Part shown: in pieces, positions 1 through 8,367 of the stretch
Position numbering within the stretch: position 1 is the stretch's first letter
How the letters are laid out: the number at the start of each line of letters is the position of its first letter
From: Streptomyces sp. CB00316
Lineage (GTDB): Bacteria; Actinomycetota; Actinomycetes; Streptomycetales; Streptomycetaceae
DNA: 64,000 nucleotides
Reading direction: 5' to 3'
NCBI RefSeq assembly: GCF_001905595.1
Contig: NZ_LIXI01000008.1
Span: forward strand, 186,001 to 250,000
Translations under genes and position numbers: made by a program
The notes under the pieces: model-generated
Told to the model about the DNA's origin: nothing
Database searches by the model: none
Seen by the model: only the letters and a program-made list of their open reading frames with translations

Positions 1-284
1 AGTTCGGCGAGCTCCAGCAGGGCGTGGATCCGGCTCTTACGGCGGAGGCGTGGGTCATGCTCTACTCGGGGACCGATCAGCACGCCCGCCTGGACTACCA
101 ACGGCTGCCGCAGAAGATCGCGCAGGCGAACGCGGTGATCGTGCGTGGCATCGTCACTGCGGAAACAGCCCTCAAACTGGACATGTCGGTTCAGCGCGGC
201 GACCTTCTGGTGCGGCAGTCCCGTTGGGCCAAGGAGTACATCCAGGGCCTCGAAGCTGTGACGTCGGCCGGCAGCCCGACCTGA
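1..284 (+). CDS. 3' end of an unrecognised gene
   Basis: The reading frame is open from the first bases of the window to a TGA at 282-284, so this is the last ~93 codons of a gene that starts upstream. A GTG at 24 could serve as a start, but the frame continues before it and no ribosome binding site is visible. The piece contains YSGTDQHARLDYQRLPQ and a mixed hydrophobic/charged C-terminus without a signal peptide or membrane segment. I do not recognise the family and assign no function. Confidence 0.5.
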   Translation, partial: FGELQQGVDPALTAEAWVMLYSGTDQHARLDYQRLPQKIAQANAVIVRGIVTAETALKLDMSVQRGDLLVRQSRWAKEYIQGLEAVTSAGSPT

Positions 285-346
285 CCGCCAGGACAGCGGG
301 GCGGGAAGAGAAGTTCCTTGCGGCCCCGTCTCGGTGTCCGCGCTCA

Positions 347-401
347 GGCCCGCCGGACGGGGATGGGCGTGCACCTTCGGTCCATTCGTGTCCGGCGGGC
401 C
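347..401. terminator. 12-bp inverted repeat after the partial first gene
   Basis: Perfect arms GGCCCGCCGGAC (347-358) and GTCCGGCGGGCC (390-401) are separated by 31 bases. It lies 60 bases after the first gene stops and could be its terminator, although the loop is long and there is no T-run. A second small hairpin, GCCGTCGA/TCGACGGC around GAAG, sits at 470-489. Apart from these and the palindrome at 568-587, I see no gene in 285-682. Confidence 0.35.
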
Positions 402-567
402 GGGTCACAGCAGGACTCTGCAGGACTCCTCGTTCCGTCACACAAAGTCAACACGAAAGTGGGCCTGCGGCCGTCGAGAAGTCGACGGCGAACGCCCGTC
501 GAAAGGGCTGGATCGCCGGAGCGTGGGTCGCTCTGAGTGAAGCAAAGGGCACTGCCGGGTTTCAAAC

Positions 568-587
568 CAAACCATGCGCATGGTTTG
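568..587. promoter_or_regulatory. 20-bp perfect palindrome, candidate operator
   Basis: CAAACCATGCGCATGGTTTG is a perfect palindrome 96 bases upstream of the GTG start of the XRE/MmyB-type regulator at 683. Its AT content is higher than the surroundings. Position and symmetry suggest the operator or autoregulatory site of that regulator; this is inference. Confidence 0.45.
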
Positions 588-682
588 ATCTCTATCGTTC
601 AGTCCGGTTGACGAGATACCAACGGCCCATTGGTGTGCGCACATTCCGTGTGCACGGCCGGGCTGCGCGGAGGGGGAGAGCG

Positions 683-1456
683 GTGCCGGGAGCGGAGCGC
701 GAGTACCAGCGACTGATGGAGCGCTACCGGCGTCGGCGGACCCGGAAGGAGATCGGGCTCGAACCCTGGTCCCTGCCCTTCGGCCGGGGCGGCCGCGGAT
801 CCGAGCACATCCGGCAGGTCGACGTGGACACCGCGCTCCAGGGGGGCGCGGGCACTTACCAGAAGATCCGTGCGGGCCGGTTGCGTCCCTCACCGGACCT
901 CTACATGCGTCTGGCGCAGCTGCTCGGCTTCAGTCCCGAGGACACCGTCATCGGGCACCTGGAGCTGTTCCGGTCCGAGCCGGTGCTGCCCGCCGCGGCG
1001 CCTTCGCCGTTCCTGAGCCGCCTGATCGGCGGTCAGCGCGAGATCGCGTGCGCGATCACGCCTGACGGGAGCCGGGTGGCCGCCAACACCGCCTTCGCGG
1101 CCCTGTTCCCCGAGGGTGGGCCGCCGGCCAACCTGTGGCGCTGGGCGCTGTTCAGCCCCGACGCGGAGGAGTTGCTGCGGGACTGGGAGCAGGCATGGGC
1201 CCCGCGCCTGCTGACCGAGGTCAAGCTGATGTGCCACCGCGCGCCGCAGGACAGCGCGGCTCTCCGCCTCCTGTCCGAGGTTGCCGACGACGCCCGGCTG
1301 CGGGAGATCGAGGAGACCGGTAGCGGGCTCGACGGCGCGTCCCTGCCACTGCACCACCCGGCACTCGGCGACGGGACAACGCACCTGCTCGCCTCGCGGA
1401 CCACCGGCGCGAGCATCCTGACCTTCATTTTCGAACCTGGCGATCAGGAGCTGTGA
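683..1456 (+). CDS. XRE-family regulator with MmyB-like ligand-binding domain
   Basis: Predicted 257-aa DNA-binding regulator. The N-terminal third resembles an XRE helix-turn-helix (VDTALQGGAGTYQKIRAGR, then SPDLYMRLAQLLGF). The C-terminal two thirds look like the MmyB-type ligand-binding domain of actinobacterial XRE regulators (AITPDGSRVAANTAFAALF; NLWRWALFSPDAEELL). I chose the GTG at 683 because AGGGGGAGAG lies just upstream; the same frame opens much earlier but without protein-like sequence. Its TGA overlaps the ATG of the next gene, so the two are translationally coupled. A 20-bp palindrome lies upstream. The ligand is unknown. Confidence 0.75.
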   Translation: MPGAEREYQRLMERYRRRRTRKEIGLEPWSLPFGRGGRGSEHIRQVDVDTALQGGAGTYQKIRAGRLRPSPDLYMRLAQLLGFSPEDTVIGHLELFRSEPVLPAAAPSPFLSRLIGGQREIACAITPDGSRVAANTAFAALFPEGGPPANLWRWALFSPDAEELLRDWEQAWAPRLLTEVKLMCHRAPQDSAALRLLSEVADDARLREIEETGSGLDGASLPLHHPALGDGTTHLLASRTTGASILTFIFEPGDQEL

Positions 1457-2091
1457 TGCAGATTCTCATGCCGGAGGACCCGGTGTTCATGACGCGGTTC
1501 CTGGAGATGGAGGAACCCCTCCTCCACTCCCTGTACTACCTCCACCTCGACCACCTGCCGCGGGACCAGGCCGAGACGATCCGCCGGGCCTACGAGGGCT
1601 GGGGCAGCATCCAGGCGGCAATGCCCAAATTCTTGAGCTGGCACACGCCGACCGCATTCGAGCTCGCCGCGCCACGAAGGGAGTCGGAGGGCTACCGCCT
1701 CCACAGCCCCCACGGCGAGCAGTTGATCAGCCTGTACGCGGTGGATGTGAGCTCCGAGAGCATCAGCTGCCTGACGGCGTGCCTCGCACTGCTCGAAGAG
1801 GCCGAGAAGGAGCTGGGCGGCGCGCTGGCCGGCGCGCTCGAAGATATCAGGGAGCCACGGGAGCGGGATCTGGTGGACAACTTCCGTCGGGTCCTGCGGG
1901 CGTTGCGGATACCGGCGCCCCTCGCCCTGCTCGCGTCACTGCGCCACGCGGCACCGGCCGGGCCGGAGCGGGAGGTCTCCCTCGACGGTGCGCGGCACGC
2001 CGAGTACGAGGCCTACCGCGATCAGTTCTGCCACGCCCTGAGCACCGGCGACGCGTTCATGTACACGATGCACCGGTCCCTGTACCTCTGA
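1456..2091 (+). CDS. Hypothetical protein coupled to the XRE regulator
   Basis: 211-aa soluble protein of unknown function. The ATG at 1456 overlaps the TGA of the upstream regulator (TGATG) and is preceded by CAGGAG; a GTG one codon earlier is less likely. The sequence is rich in Glu, Leu and Arg, mostly helical-looking, without signal peptide, membrane segment or known catalytic motif. Tight coupling suggests it works with the regulator, for example as a partner or sensor. It is followed by a GC-rich hairpin and a convergent gene. Confidence 0.7.
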   Translation: MQILMPEDPVFMTRFLEMEEPLLHSLYYLHLDHLPRDQAETIRRAYEGWGSIQAAMPKFLSWHTPTAFELAAPRRESEGYRLHSPHGEQLISLYAVDVSSESISCLTACLALLEEAEKELGGALAGALEDIREPRERDLVDNFRRVLRALRIPAPLALLASLRHAAPAGPEREVSLDGARHAEYEAYRDQFCHALSTGDAFMYTMHRSLYL

Positions 2092-2100
2092 CCCGCCACT

Positions 2101-2128
2101 CCGGCCGCCGCCCCCGTCCGGCGGCCGG
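2101..2128. terminator. Bidirectional terminator between convergent genes
   Basis: Perfect 9-bp arms CCGGCCGCC (2101-2109) and GGCGGCCGG (2120-2128) with a 10-base loop lie between the gene ending at 2091 and the opposing gene ending at 2155, so the hairpin can serve both. Confidence 0.55.
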
Positions 2129-2154
2129 GGGGCCGGCCTCCCCCGTAGTGCCGG

Positions 2155-3933
2155 TCAGGCGCTGAGTATCGGGTGCGTCTCCAGCAGCGACTCGGACACA
2201 CCGAAGGCGCGCGTGAGGGTCAGCCCGTGCGGCTCCAGGAAGCCGAGGACCGCCTCGATGGCGTCGGGCAGGTGCTCGACCTGATGGGCCGTCAACCGAC
2301 TGCGTGCCAGCAGGTCCCCGCTGTGCGCGGCCACCCGGCGCAGGGTGAACAGGGCATGCAGCCCGCGCAGCAGGTCCGCCGACAGTCCGGAGGGAACCTG
2401 ATCGGCGGCGGTCAGCAGGGATTCACCGGCGAGCCGGTGGACGTGAGCGTCGGCCAGCGCCACGGCGGGCGTCACCGTCGCGTTCCAACGGGCCAGCGGC
2501 GACGCGGCGCGCTGCCGGAGCCGGGCTTTCGCGCGGCTGTGGGAGATGCGCTCGATGTCGGCCAGGAGGTCCTGGAGGAACTGGGGGTCGGTCAGCTTCC
2601 GGTCCTCTGCTGCGAGCTCGCTCTCCGGCTTGAGGTCGATGCCGCCGAGCAGCATCTCACCCCCGGCCTTCTGCATGATCACCGCGTTATCGCCCTCGGC
2701 CGTGATCGTGCCCTCGATGGAGGCGAGCTGAAGCGCGATGCCGTTGGCCTGGATCAGGCCCTGGGCGCCGCACCGTTCGCGGCACTCGGTCATGACCGCG
2801 CGGGCGCGCCAGGTGATCCATGCCTTGCTGATCGCGGTCAGCCGCTCGTACGCCTCGCGGTCCTCGCCGGTCGCCCGGTCCCACTGTCGCACGACCGACC
2901 GCTGGAGCAGCGTGGCGGCGTAGGTCGTCGCCACGGCGTCGAGCAGGGGCGTGTGGTGGCCGCGGTGGGCGATCAGCGGCACGCGCTGCCCGTTCGTCAT
3001 GCCCGAGGTGACCCGGGTGTGGGCGTAGCGCATGGCGACGTCGAGAGCGTGCCGCATCACGCCGAGGCTGTGGGCGGTCATGCACAGTTTGCCCATCGTG
3101 ACCCGCCCGATGGACTGGAGGAACCGCCGACGAGGGCTGCCGAGCGTGCTGGTGAACTCGCCGTCCGGGGTGAGGCGGCCGTGGTCACCCTGGAGAAGAG
3201 CACTGAAAGGGACGCGAGCCTGGTGGAACGTCGTGGCGCAGTGGTCGACGGGGCTGCTGGCCGTCTGGGGCAGCGGCCGCACCTCCACACCCGGCAGCGC
3301 GCTGCCGTCGCTGTCGCTGAGCGGCGTCAGGAACAGGAAGACGCCGTGGTCGGTGCCGTCGACGATCAGGCGGGCGGCCACGACAGCACCCTTCGCCCCT
3401 CCGGCCGGACTGGTGTTCGGCATGAACTTCTGCGCCCCCGCGTGCGGGGTGTTCAGCACGAACCCTCCCGCCACCCGGTCGTATGTCGCCGTGGTCTCCA
3501 TGTGCGCGGCGTCATTGCCATGGGCGACCTCGGTGCAGAGAAACGTCCCGATGCGGTCCGCGCGGACGTACTCGCCCAGGTCGCGCCCGGCCGCCTCATG
3601 GTCCACCAGGCTGCCGAAGAAGAGGTTGTAGTGGATGGAGACGATGGTGGCCATGCCCGGGTCCACCGCGCCGGCCCACTCGTGGATGGCGGTGAGTTCG
3701 ACCGGATCGTTCGCCAGGACCTGTGGATCCCCTACGGCCTCGTTGACCAGCCGGAGCCGGTCGTAGCTCAGGGCTATGCGTTCTCGGTGGGTCAGTCCCT
3801 CGTGGAAGTGGAATCGGGCGGAGCTGAAGAGTTTCCTCCACCGTTCGTGCGTCGTGCCCCAATGACCGGCGAACAGGACATCGGCGAGCGCGGCGGAGAC
3901 GGATGCGGTATCCGGAATCTGAGAGTCAGTCAC
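2155..3933 (-). CDS. Acyl-CoA dehydrogenase/oxidase-family flavoprotein
   Basis: Predicted FAD-dependent acyl-CoA dehydrogenase or oxidase of 592 aa, expected to introduce a 2,3-double bond into an acyl thioester. Visible family signs are the middle-domain stretch LCTEVAHGNDAAHMETTA, the GVFLFLTPLSD beta segment, and the helical C-terminal half with the QGLIQANGIALQLASIEG region typical of acyl-CoA oxidases. The length fits the oxidase branch rather than ~380-aa dehydrogenases. GTG at 3933 is chosen because homology-like sequence begins there (VTDSQIPDT); the ribosome binding site is weak. It is divergent from the ArsR gene at 4277 and probably belongs to the cluster, perhaps tailoring a polyketide or fatty acyl part. 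Confidence 0.75.
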   Translation of the reverse strand: MTDSQIPDTASVSAALADVLFAGHWGTTHERWRKLFSSARFHFHEGLTHRERIALSYDRLRLVNEAVGDPQVLANDPVELTAIHEWAGAVDPGMATIVSIHYNLFFGSLVDHEAAGRDLGEYVRADRIGTFLCTEVAHGNDAAHMETTATYDRVAGGFVLNTPHAGAQKFMPNTSPAGGAKGAVVAARLIVDGTDHGVFLFLTPLSDSDGSALPGVEVRPLPQTASSPVDHCATTFHQARVPFSALLQGDHGRLTPDGEFTSTLGSPRRRFLQSIGRVTMGKLCMTAHSLGVMRHALDVAMRYAHTRVTSGMTNGQRVPLIAHRGHHTPLLDAVATTYAATLLQRSVVRQWDRATGEDREAYERLTAISKAWITWRARAVMTECRERCGAQGLIQANGIALQLASIEGTITAEGDNAVIMQKAGGEMLLGGIDLKPESELAAEDRKLTDPQFLQDLLADIERISHSRAKARLRQRAASPLARWNATVTPAVALADAHVHRLAGESLLTAADQVPSGLSADLLRGLHALFTLRRVAAHSGDLLARSRLTAHQVEHLPDAIEAVLGFLEPHGLTLTRAFGVSESLLETHPILSA

Positions 3934-4106
3934 ACCCGAGAAAACTAGTCTGAATCGATCAAATCTAGGGGGGTGATGATCAACACGATTGCGCTGGGCG
4001 AAAACGCGGTAGATACCCGCTCCCCAACTCACTTCCACCTGTCCGGAGGCCGCCGGGCGCGACCGTAGGAGGGCGCGAGCGGACGATCCGGCTCGAAGCA
4101 CGGTCA

Positions 4107-4147
4107 GGGCCGCTCCGCATACCCGGGAACGGGGTGCGGAGCGGCCC
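4107..4147. terminator. Strong 13-bp stem-loop between divergent genes
   Basis: Arms GGGCCGCTCCGCA (4107-4119) and TGCGGAGCGGCCC (4135-4147) match perfectly around a 15-base loop. It lies between two divergent genes, where a terminator is not expected, so it may insulate the promoters or attenuate a leader. Nothing else gene-like is seen in 3934-4250. Confidence 0.45.
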
Positions 4148-4250
4148 TTCGTCGTATCAGGGTGCGGCGCCACACGGGGGACCGAGTTCGCGGTCCGCCG
4201 GGCCCATCGCACTCGAAGACGACTCCACCATCGCCTCCCTCTGCCGGGCT

Positions 4251-4270
4251 GATTCGAAATATGTCAACAT
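4251..4270. promoter_or_regulatory. Putative ArsR operator upstream of arsR1
   Basis: GATTCGAAATATGTCAACAT lies just before the arsR at 4277. Read on the other strand, with the next two bases, it contains CTATGTTGACA followed by TCGAATC, close to the sequence in front of the ArsR gene at 42954-43334 (CTATGTTGACA then TCGAT). Such elements normally bind the ArsR dimer near its own promoter. Binding is inferred from similarity and position. Confidence 0.5.
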
Positions 4271-4276
4271 AGAGCT

Positions 4277-4654
4277 ATGACCAGGATGAGAGCACTGTCA
4301 ACGGCCCTGCTCGTCGACGGCCATGGGGCGGAGCCGTGCTGCCCGCCCCTCTCCGAGCGTCCGCTCAACAGCGAAGAGGCCGAGGTGGCCGCTCAGATGT
4401 TCAAGGCGCTCGGCGACCCGGTCCGCCTACGCCTCCTGTCAGCCATCGCGTCGCACAAGGACGGCGAGGCCTGCGTGTGCGACATATCCGATGTCGGCGT
4501 CTCCCAGCCGACCGTCTCCCATCACCTCAGAAAGCTCCGTGAGGCAGGGCTGCTGACCTCCGAACGTCGCGGCACATGGATCTACTACCGGGCCGACCCG
4601 GTGACTCTCGCAGCGATGGAACGCATCCTCTCCGCAGCCTCTGGAAGGGCCTGA
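4277..4654 (+). CDS. arsR: ArsR-family As(III)-type repressor (arsR1)
   Basis: 125-aa winged-helix metalloregulator expected to leave its operator when trivalent arsenic binds. The HTH core is VGVSQPTVSHHLRKLREAGLL followed by the wing SERRGTWIYYR. Candidate thiol ligands are Cys21-Cys22 (EPCCPP) and Cys66/Cys68 (EACVCDI); an N-terminal CC pair plus a core Cys is the arrangement described for Corynebacterium glutamicum ArsR. It is divergent from the acyl-CoA dehydrogenase gene and convergent with the FemAB-like gene. An ATG three codons in is an alternative start. Confidence 0.9.
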   Translation: MTRMRALSTALLVDGHGAEPCCPPLSERPLNSEEAEVAAQMFKALGDPVRLRLLSAIASHKDGEACVCDISDVGVSQPTVSHHLRKLREAGLLTSERRGTWIYYRADPVTLAAMERILSAASGRA

Positions 4655-4695
4655 CCTCACGGCCGACCGGCCCCTGCTCCTGTCTGTCCGTGAGG
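4655..4695. terminator. Hairpin between convergent arsR1 and FemAB-like gene
   Basis: Arms CCTCACGG (4655-4662) and CCGTGAGG (4688-4695) start right after the arsR1 stop codon. The loop is 25 bases, so this is a moderate terminator candidate. Confidence 0.35.
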
Positions 4696-4750
4696 CCCGC
4701 TCCGTACGCATGGTGAGGGAGCGCCCCTCACCGCGAATCGCCGTTCCGGC

Positions 4751-5686
4751 TCAGCCGGACGGGCACACCTTGTGCAGGGTCAGGTCCGCCAGCCCCGCGC
4801 CTCGGAAGGGGCGGAGGTCCACCTCTCCCGCGCTGAACAGATGGCCCAGCAGCGGCGCCGACACGGCCGCCTCCTCCCCGTCCACAGCCGCGTAGGAGAG
4901 CAGCAGCGCGGGATCGGACAGGGCGGCGAAACCGACCACTCGGTCGGCCTGGTGAGATCCGGTGCCGGGCTCCACCAGCTGGCCGGGCACCGCTGTGAAG
5001 CCGAGCCTCGACTTGAAGCTGAACAGCCCCGCGTTGCCCAGGTGCCCATAGAGGTTGACGTCCCGGCCGAGCGTCGCCCAGCGCCTCCCCCTCAACCGCG
5101 CCTCTCGCATCGTCTCCCAGTAGAGGACCCGGGAGAGACTGCCGCTCCGCTGTCCCGGTGTCACGGCCGAGAAGCGGGCACGCATCTCCTGACGATCCGG
5201 CAGGTCCTGGTCCAGGCAGGCTCCCACCAGCGTGCTTCCACTGCGGACCGTGACCGCACAGTACGTGTCAGCCTCGTCCAGGATGTCCGCACGCTGGTGG
5301 ACGGCGACCGCCCACCCGTGCCTCATGCCGGCGACCTGCCGCTCGTACAGCTCGATGAACTGATCGAGCAGTTCGGGGGTCAGCTTCTCGGTGCGGATCA
5401 GGAGGCCCGCCTCGGTCGCCCGCCTGTAGGCGGAGCGGATGTCGTAGCGGTCCTTTCCCGAGAGGGCCGCGAGGTAGGTGCCTTCCGACTCCAGTACCTC
5501 GGCGCGCCACATGATCACCTGAGGCTTCGGGTGGAATCCCGCCTCCCTCAGCCATGGCCACGCGTGACGGGGCGGGTCCTGCACCCTGACCACGTCCACC
5601 TGACGCTCGTGGTCACGCCACTCACCGCTCATGGCCTGATCGACATCGACGAGGGCCACGGGCAGCCCCAGGGAGTGGACGATCAC
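4751..5686 (-). CDS. FemAB/GNAT-like acyltransferase (first copy)
   Basis: 311-aa protein with a FemAB-type double-GNAT look: LSGKDRYDIRSAYRRATEAGL resembles the core of aminoacyl-tRNA-dependent peptidyl transferases, and the C-terminal half contains YGHLGNAGLFSFKSRLGFTA, typical of the GNAT beta-bulge region. Family members transfer an acyl or aminoacyl group to an amine. Its GTG start overlaps the TGA of the copper ATPase gene (GTGA), so it is the last, translationally coupled gene of operon 1. A related protein sits in operon 2 (16719-17846). The substrate is unknown; a cluster peptide or arsenic-bearing amino compound is a guess. Confidence 0.7.
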   Translation of the reverse strand: MIVHSLGLPVALVDVDQAMSGEWRDHERQVDVVRVQDPPRHAWPWLREAGFHPKPQVIMWRAEVLESEGTYLAALSGKDRYDIRSAYRRATEAGLLIRTEKLTPELLDQFIELYERQVAGMRHGWAVAVHQRADILDEADTYCAVTVRSGSTLVGACLDQDLPDRQEMRARFSAVTPGQRSGSLSRVLYWETMREARLRGRRWATLGRDVNLYGHLGNAGLFSFKSRLGFTAVPGQLVEPGTGSHQADRVVGFAALSDPALLLSYAAVDGEEAAVSAPLLGHLFSAGEVDLRPFRGAGLADLTLHKVCPSG

Positions 5687-8022
5687 GAGACGCCCGCGAG
5701 GTCCCGGGGAGAGGCGGGCGCGGCAGCCGTCCCCGTCCTGGAGCGGCCGCCGTCCGTCCGTGAGGAGGACCTGAAGCGGCGCAGCCGCAGGCTGTTCGTC
5801 ACCACGAAGATGCTGGACAGCACCATGGCAGCCGCGGCGATCATCGGGTTGAGGACGCCGGACGCGGCGAGAGGAATGCCGGCCAGGTTGTATATGAAGG
5901 CCCAGAACAGATTGCCCTTGATCGTCCCGAGGGTGCGCCGGGACAGGCGTACGGCGTCAGCGGCGTCTCGCAGGTCACCGCGGACCAGGGTGATGTCGCT
6001 CGCCTCGATGGCCGCGTCGGTTCCCCCTCCGATGGCGATGCCCAGGTCCGCCTGCGCGAGGGCGGCGGCGTCGTTGATGCCGTCGCCCACCATGGCCACA
6101 GTGCGGCCTTCCTCCTGGAGGCGGCGGACGACAGCAGCCTTGTCCTGGGGAAGCACCTCGGCGTGGACGTCGGTGATGCCCATGTCGTCGGCGATGCGCC
6201 GGGCCGCCCCGGCGGTGTCACCGGTGAGGAGTACGGGCGTCAGCCCGAGCCGGCGCATCTCGTCGATCGCCGGACGACTGGTGGGCTTGGCTTCGTCGGC
6301 GACGAAGAGCAGGCCGCGCACCTCCTCGTCCCAGCCGACCGCCACTGCTGTCCGGCCGCTGTTCTCCAGATCGTCCAGACTCCTTCGCAGGCCGTCCGGC
6401 ATCTCCATGTGCTCGCCGACCCAGCTCGGCCGGCCGACCATCACCTCGCGCTCCCCCACGCGGCCCACCACGCCGAAGCCGGCACTGGCGCGGAATTCGT
6501 CGACCTTGGGAAGCACGGGCGCCACCTCGGCGGCCGCGGCGGTCACCGCCGTAGCGATGGGGTGTTCGGAAGCCTGCTCCAGTGCGGCCGCGAGCGTGAG
6601 CAGTTCGTCGCGGTCGGTTCCCTGCCCGTACTCCGTCGCGACGAGCCGCATCCGGCCCGTCGTCACGGTGCCGGTCTTGTCCAGGACGACGGTGTCGATA
6701 CGCCGGGTCGATTCCAGGATGTGCGGCCCCCGGATGACGATGCCCAGTTGTGCGCCACGTCCGGTACCCACGAGCAGGGCGGTGGGGGTCGCAAGCCCGA
6801 GGGAGCAGGGGCAGGCCACCACCAGCACGGCGACCGAGGCGGTGAGCGCGGCGGCCGCGCCTCCGCCGTTTCCGATCCAGAATCCGGCGACCGCCACGGC
6901 GATGCCGATGACGACGGGGACGAACACGGCCGCGATCCGGTCGGCAAGCCGCTGAACGGGGGCCTTGCCCGCCTGCGCCTCGGAGACCAGCCGGCTGATG
7001 TGGGCGAGCTGTGTGTCGGCCCCCACGCGTTCCGCGCGGATCACGAGGCGCCCGCTGGTGTTGACGGTGGCTCCGGTGACGGCGTCGCCCTCGGCCACTT
7101 CCTGGGGCACGCTCTCGCCGGTCAGCATGGAGACGTCCACGGCCGAGGCACCTTCGACGACGCTGCCGTCGGTGGCGATCTTCTCGCCGGGGCGGACCAC
7201 GAAGAGGTCCCCGACACGCAGCTCGCCGACGGGGATGCCGACCTCCTGACCGGCCCTCAGGACGGTGACTTCCTTGGCGCCGAGTTCGAGCAGCGCCCGC
7301 ACCGCACTGCCCGCCCTCCGTTTGGCCCGGTGCTCCGCGTACCGGCCCACCAGGACGAAGAGGGTCAAGGAGGTGGAGACTTCGAGGTAGATGTGGTGCG
7401 AGCCCTGCCCCGGCGTCGGGACCATGAGGAACGGCATCTGCATGCCGGTCACCCCGGCATAGCCGAAGAAGAGGGCGTACAGCGACCAGCCGAAGGAAGC
7501 CAGGACTCCGATGGAGACCAGGGAATCCATGGTCCCGGCGGCCTGACGGAGGTTCTTCCAGGCCGCGGTGTGGAACGGCCATGCACCCCAGACGGCGACG
7601 GGAGCCGCGAGAGTGAGGGACAGCCACTGCCAGTGGTCGAACTGCAGCGGCATGACCATGGCCATCGCCATGACCGGCAGAGTGAGGGCGAGGCATACGA
7701 GGATACGCAGCCGCATGGCGGACAGTTCACGGTCAGCGGCGTCGTCCGCCGATTCGCCGGGTCCCGCCGGCGGGGTCGCGGCCTCGGGCGGCGGAGGCAG
7801 CGCAGCGCTGTATCCCATCTTGCTGACCGTGTCGATCAGTTCGTCGACGGTGTGACGGTCGTCGAAACTGACGTGAGCGCGCTCCAGGGCGAAGTTGACC
7901 TCAGCCGTCACGCCTTCGAGTCGGTTGAGCTTGCGTTCGATGCGGGCCGAGCAGGCCCCGCAGGTCATGCCGCCGATATCGAGCGTGACTACGGCTGGTG
8001 CCGTCGTGGCAGTGCCGGCCAT
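5683..8022 (-). CDS. copA: Cu(I)-type P1B heavy-metal ATPase
   Basis: 779-aa membrane pump that couples ATP hydrolysis to export of a soft metal ion. In order: an N-terminal metal-binding domain with GMTCGACS (Cys21, Cys24), a group of transmembrane helices, the actuator domain, the transmembrane CPC motif (VVACPCSLGLATP, near residue 400), the phosphorylation motif DKTGTVTTG, and MVGDGINDAAALAQADLG. The helix after it has AFIYNLAGIP, and the last helix has MVLSSIFVVTNS; the YN and M-SS residues are those of the Cu(I) subgroup P1B-1. AAGGAG precedes the ATG. It sits within operon 1 with a CopZ-like and a YtkA-like protein, which makes copper handling part of this arsenic locus. Confidence 0.93.
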   Translation of the reverse strand: MAGTATTAPAVVTLDIGGMTCGACSARIERKLNRLEGVTAEVNFALERAHVSFDDRHTVDELIDTVSKMGYSAALPPPPEAATPPAGPGESADDAADRELSAMRLRILVCLALTLPVMAMAMVMPLQFDHWQWLSLTLAAPVAVWGAWPFHTAAWKNLRQAAGTMDSLVSIGVLASFGWSLYALFFGYAGVTGMQMPFLMVPTPGQGSHHIYLEVSTSLTLFVLVGRYAEHRAKRRAGSAVRALLELGAKEVTVLRAGQEVGIPVGELRVGDLFVVRPGEKIATDGSVVEGASAVDVSMLTGESVPQEVAEGDAVTGATVNTSGRLVIRAERVGADTQLAHISRLVSEAQAGKAPVQRLADRIAAVFVPVVIGIAVAVAGFWIGNGGGAAAALTASVAVLVVACPCSLGLATPTALLVGTGRGAQLGIVIRGPHILESTRRIDTVVLDKTGTVTTGRMRLVATEYGQGTDRDELLTLAAALEQASEHPIATAVTAAAAEVAPVLPKVDEFRASAGFGVVGRVGEREVMVGRPSWVGEHMEMPDGLRRSLDDLENSGRTAVAVGWDEEVRGLLFVADEAKPTSRPAIDEMRRLGLTPVLLTGDTAGAARRIADDMGITDVHAEVLPQDKAAVVRRLQEEGRTVAMVGDGINDAAALAQADLGIAIGGGTDAAIEASDITLVRGDLRDAADAVRLSRRTLGTIKGNLFWAFIYNLAGIPLAASGVLNPMIAAAAMVLSSIFVVTNSLRLRRFRSSSRTDGGRSRTGTAAAPASPRDLAGVS

Positions 8023-8053
8023 GACTGCGGTCTCCTTCGGTAGGGCTGTCGGG

Positions 8054-8149
8054 TTAGAGAGGGGGCAGCGCTCTGCCGAGCAGCCAGGCCAGGCCGAAAC
8101 ATCCGACGAGGACGGCGGCGTAGAGCGTGAGCCGGATGGGGGGGTTCAC
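8054..8149 (-). CDS. 31-aa single-helix membrane peptide
   Basis: A small gene: a GTG at 8149 overlaps the TGA of the CopZ-like gene (GTGA) and the frame ends with TAA at 8054-8056. The product begins MNPPIRLTLYAAVL and is one hydrophobic helix containing a single Cys (VGCFG), ending GRALPPL. Translational coupling and the 31-base gap to copA support a real gene, perhaps a small partner of the copper ATPase. It shows no known family motif. Confidence 0.6.
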   Translation of the reverse strand: MNPPIRLTLYAAVLVGCFGLAWLLGRALPPL

Positions 8150-8367
8150 GCCGCCGTTCCCGCGAACTCGTATCCGGTGCGCTCCACGGCCGACCGCACG
8201 GCGTCGGAGGCGACGTCGCGCGGGGAGGTCACGGTCACTCGGCCACTCTTGTGGTCGACCGTCACCGTGGTGTCCTCACCGAGGTCGGTCTCGATGGCCG
8301 TACGGATGCGCTTGGCGCATCCTCCGCAGGTCATCCCGCGGACTTCGAAGATGGTGGCCTTATCCAT
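8146..8367 (-). CDS. copZ: CopZ-like heavy-metal-associated domain protein
   Basis: 73-aa soluble ferredoxin-fold metallochaperone. The metal loop GMTCGGCAKRI (Cys14, Cys17) is near the N-terminus and the sequence fits one complete HMA domain. It probably hands Cu(I) to the pump encoded by copA. Its ATG lies inside the end of the aminotransferase gene (8 bases shared) and its stop overlaps the 31-aa membrane peptide gene, so translation is coupled along the operon. Binding of As(III) to the same dithiol is chemically possible but not shown. Confidence 0.88.
   Translation of the reverse strand: MDKATIFEVRGMTCGGCAKRIRTAIETDLGEDTTVTVDHKSGRVTVTSPRDVASDAVRSAVERTGYEFAGTAA

Noticed and set aside
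2155..4212. Longer start at 4212 for the acyl-CoA dehydrogenase
   Set aside because: The extra 93 codons are Arg/Ala-rich, cross a strong hairpin at 4107-4147 and do not resemble the family.
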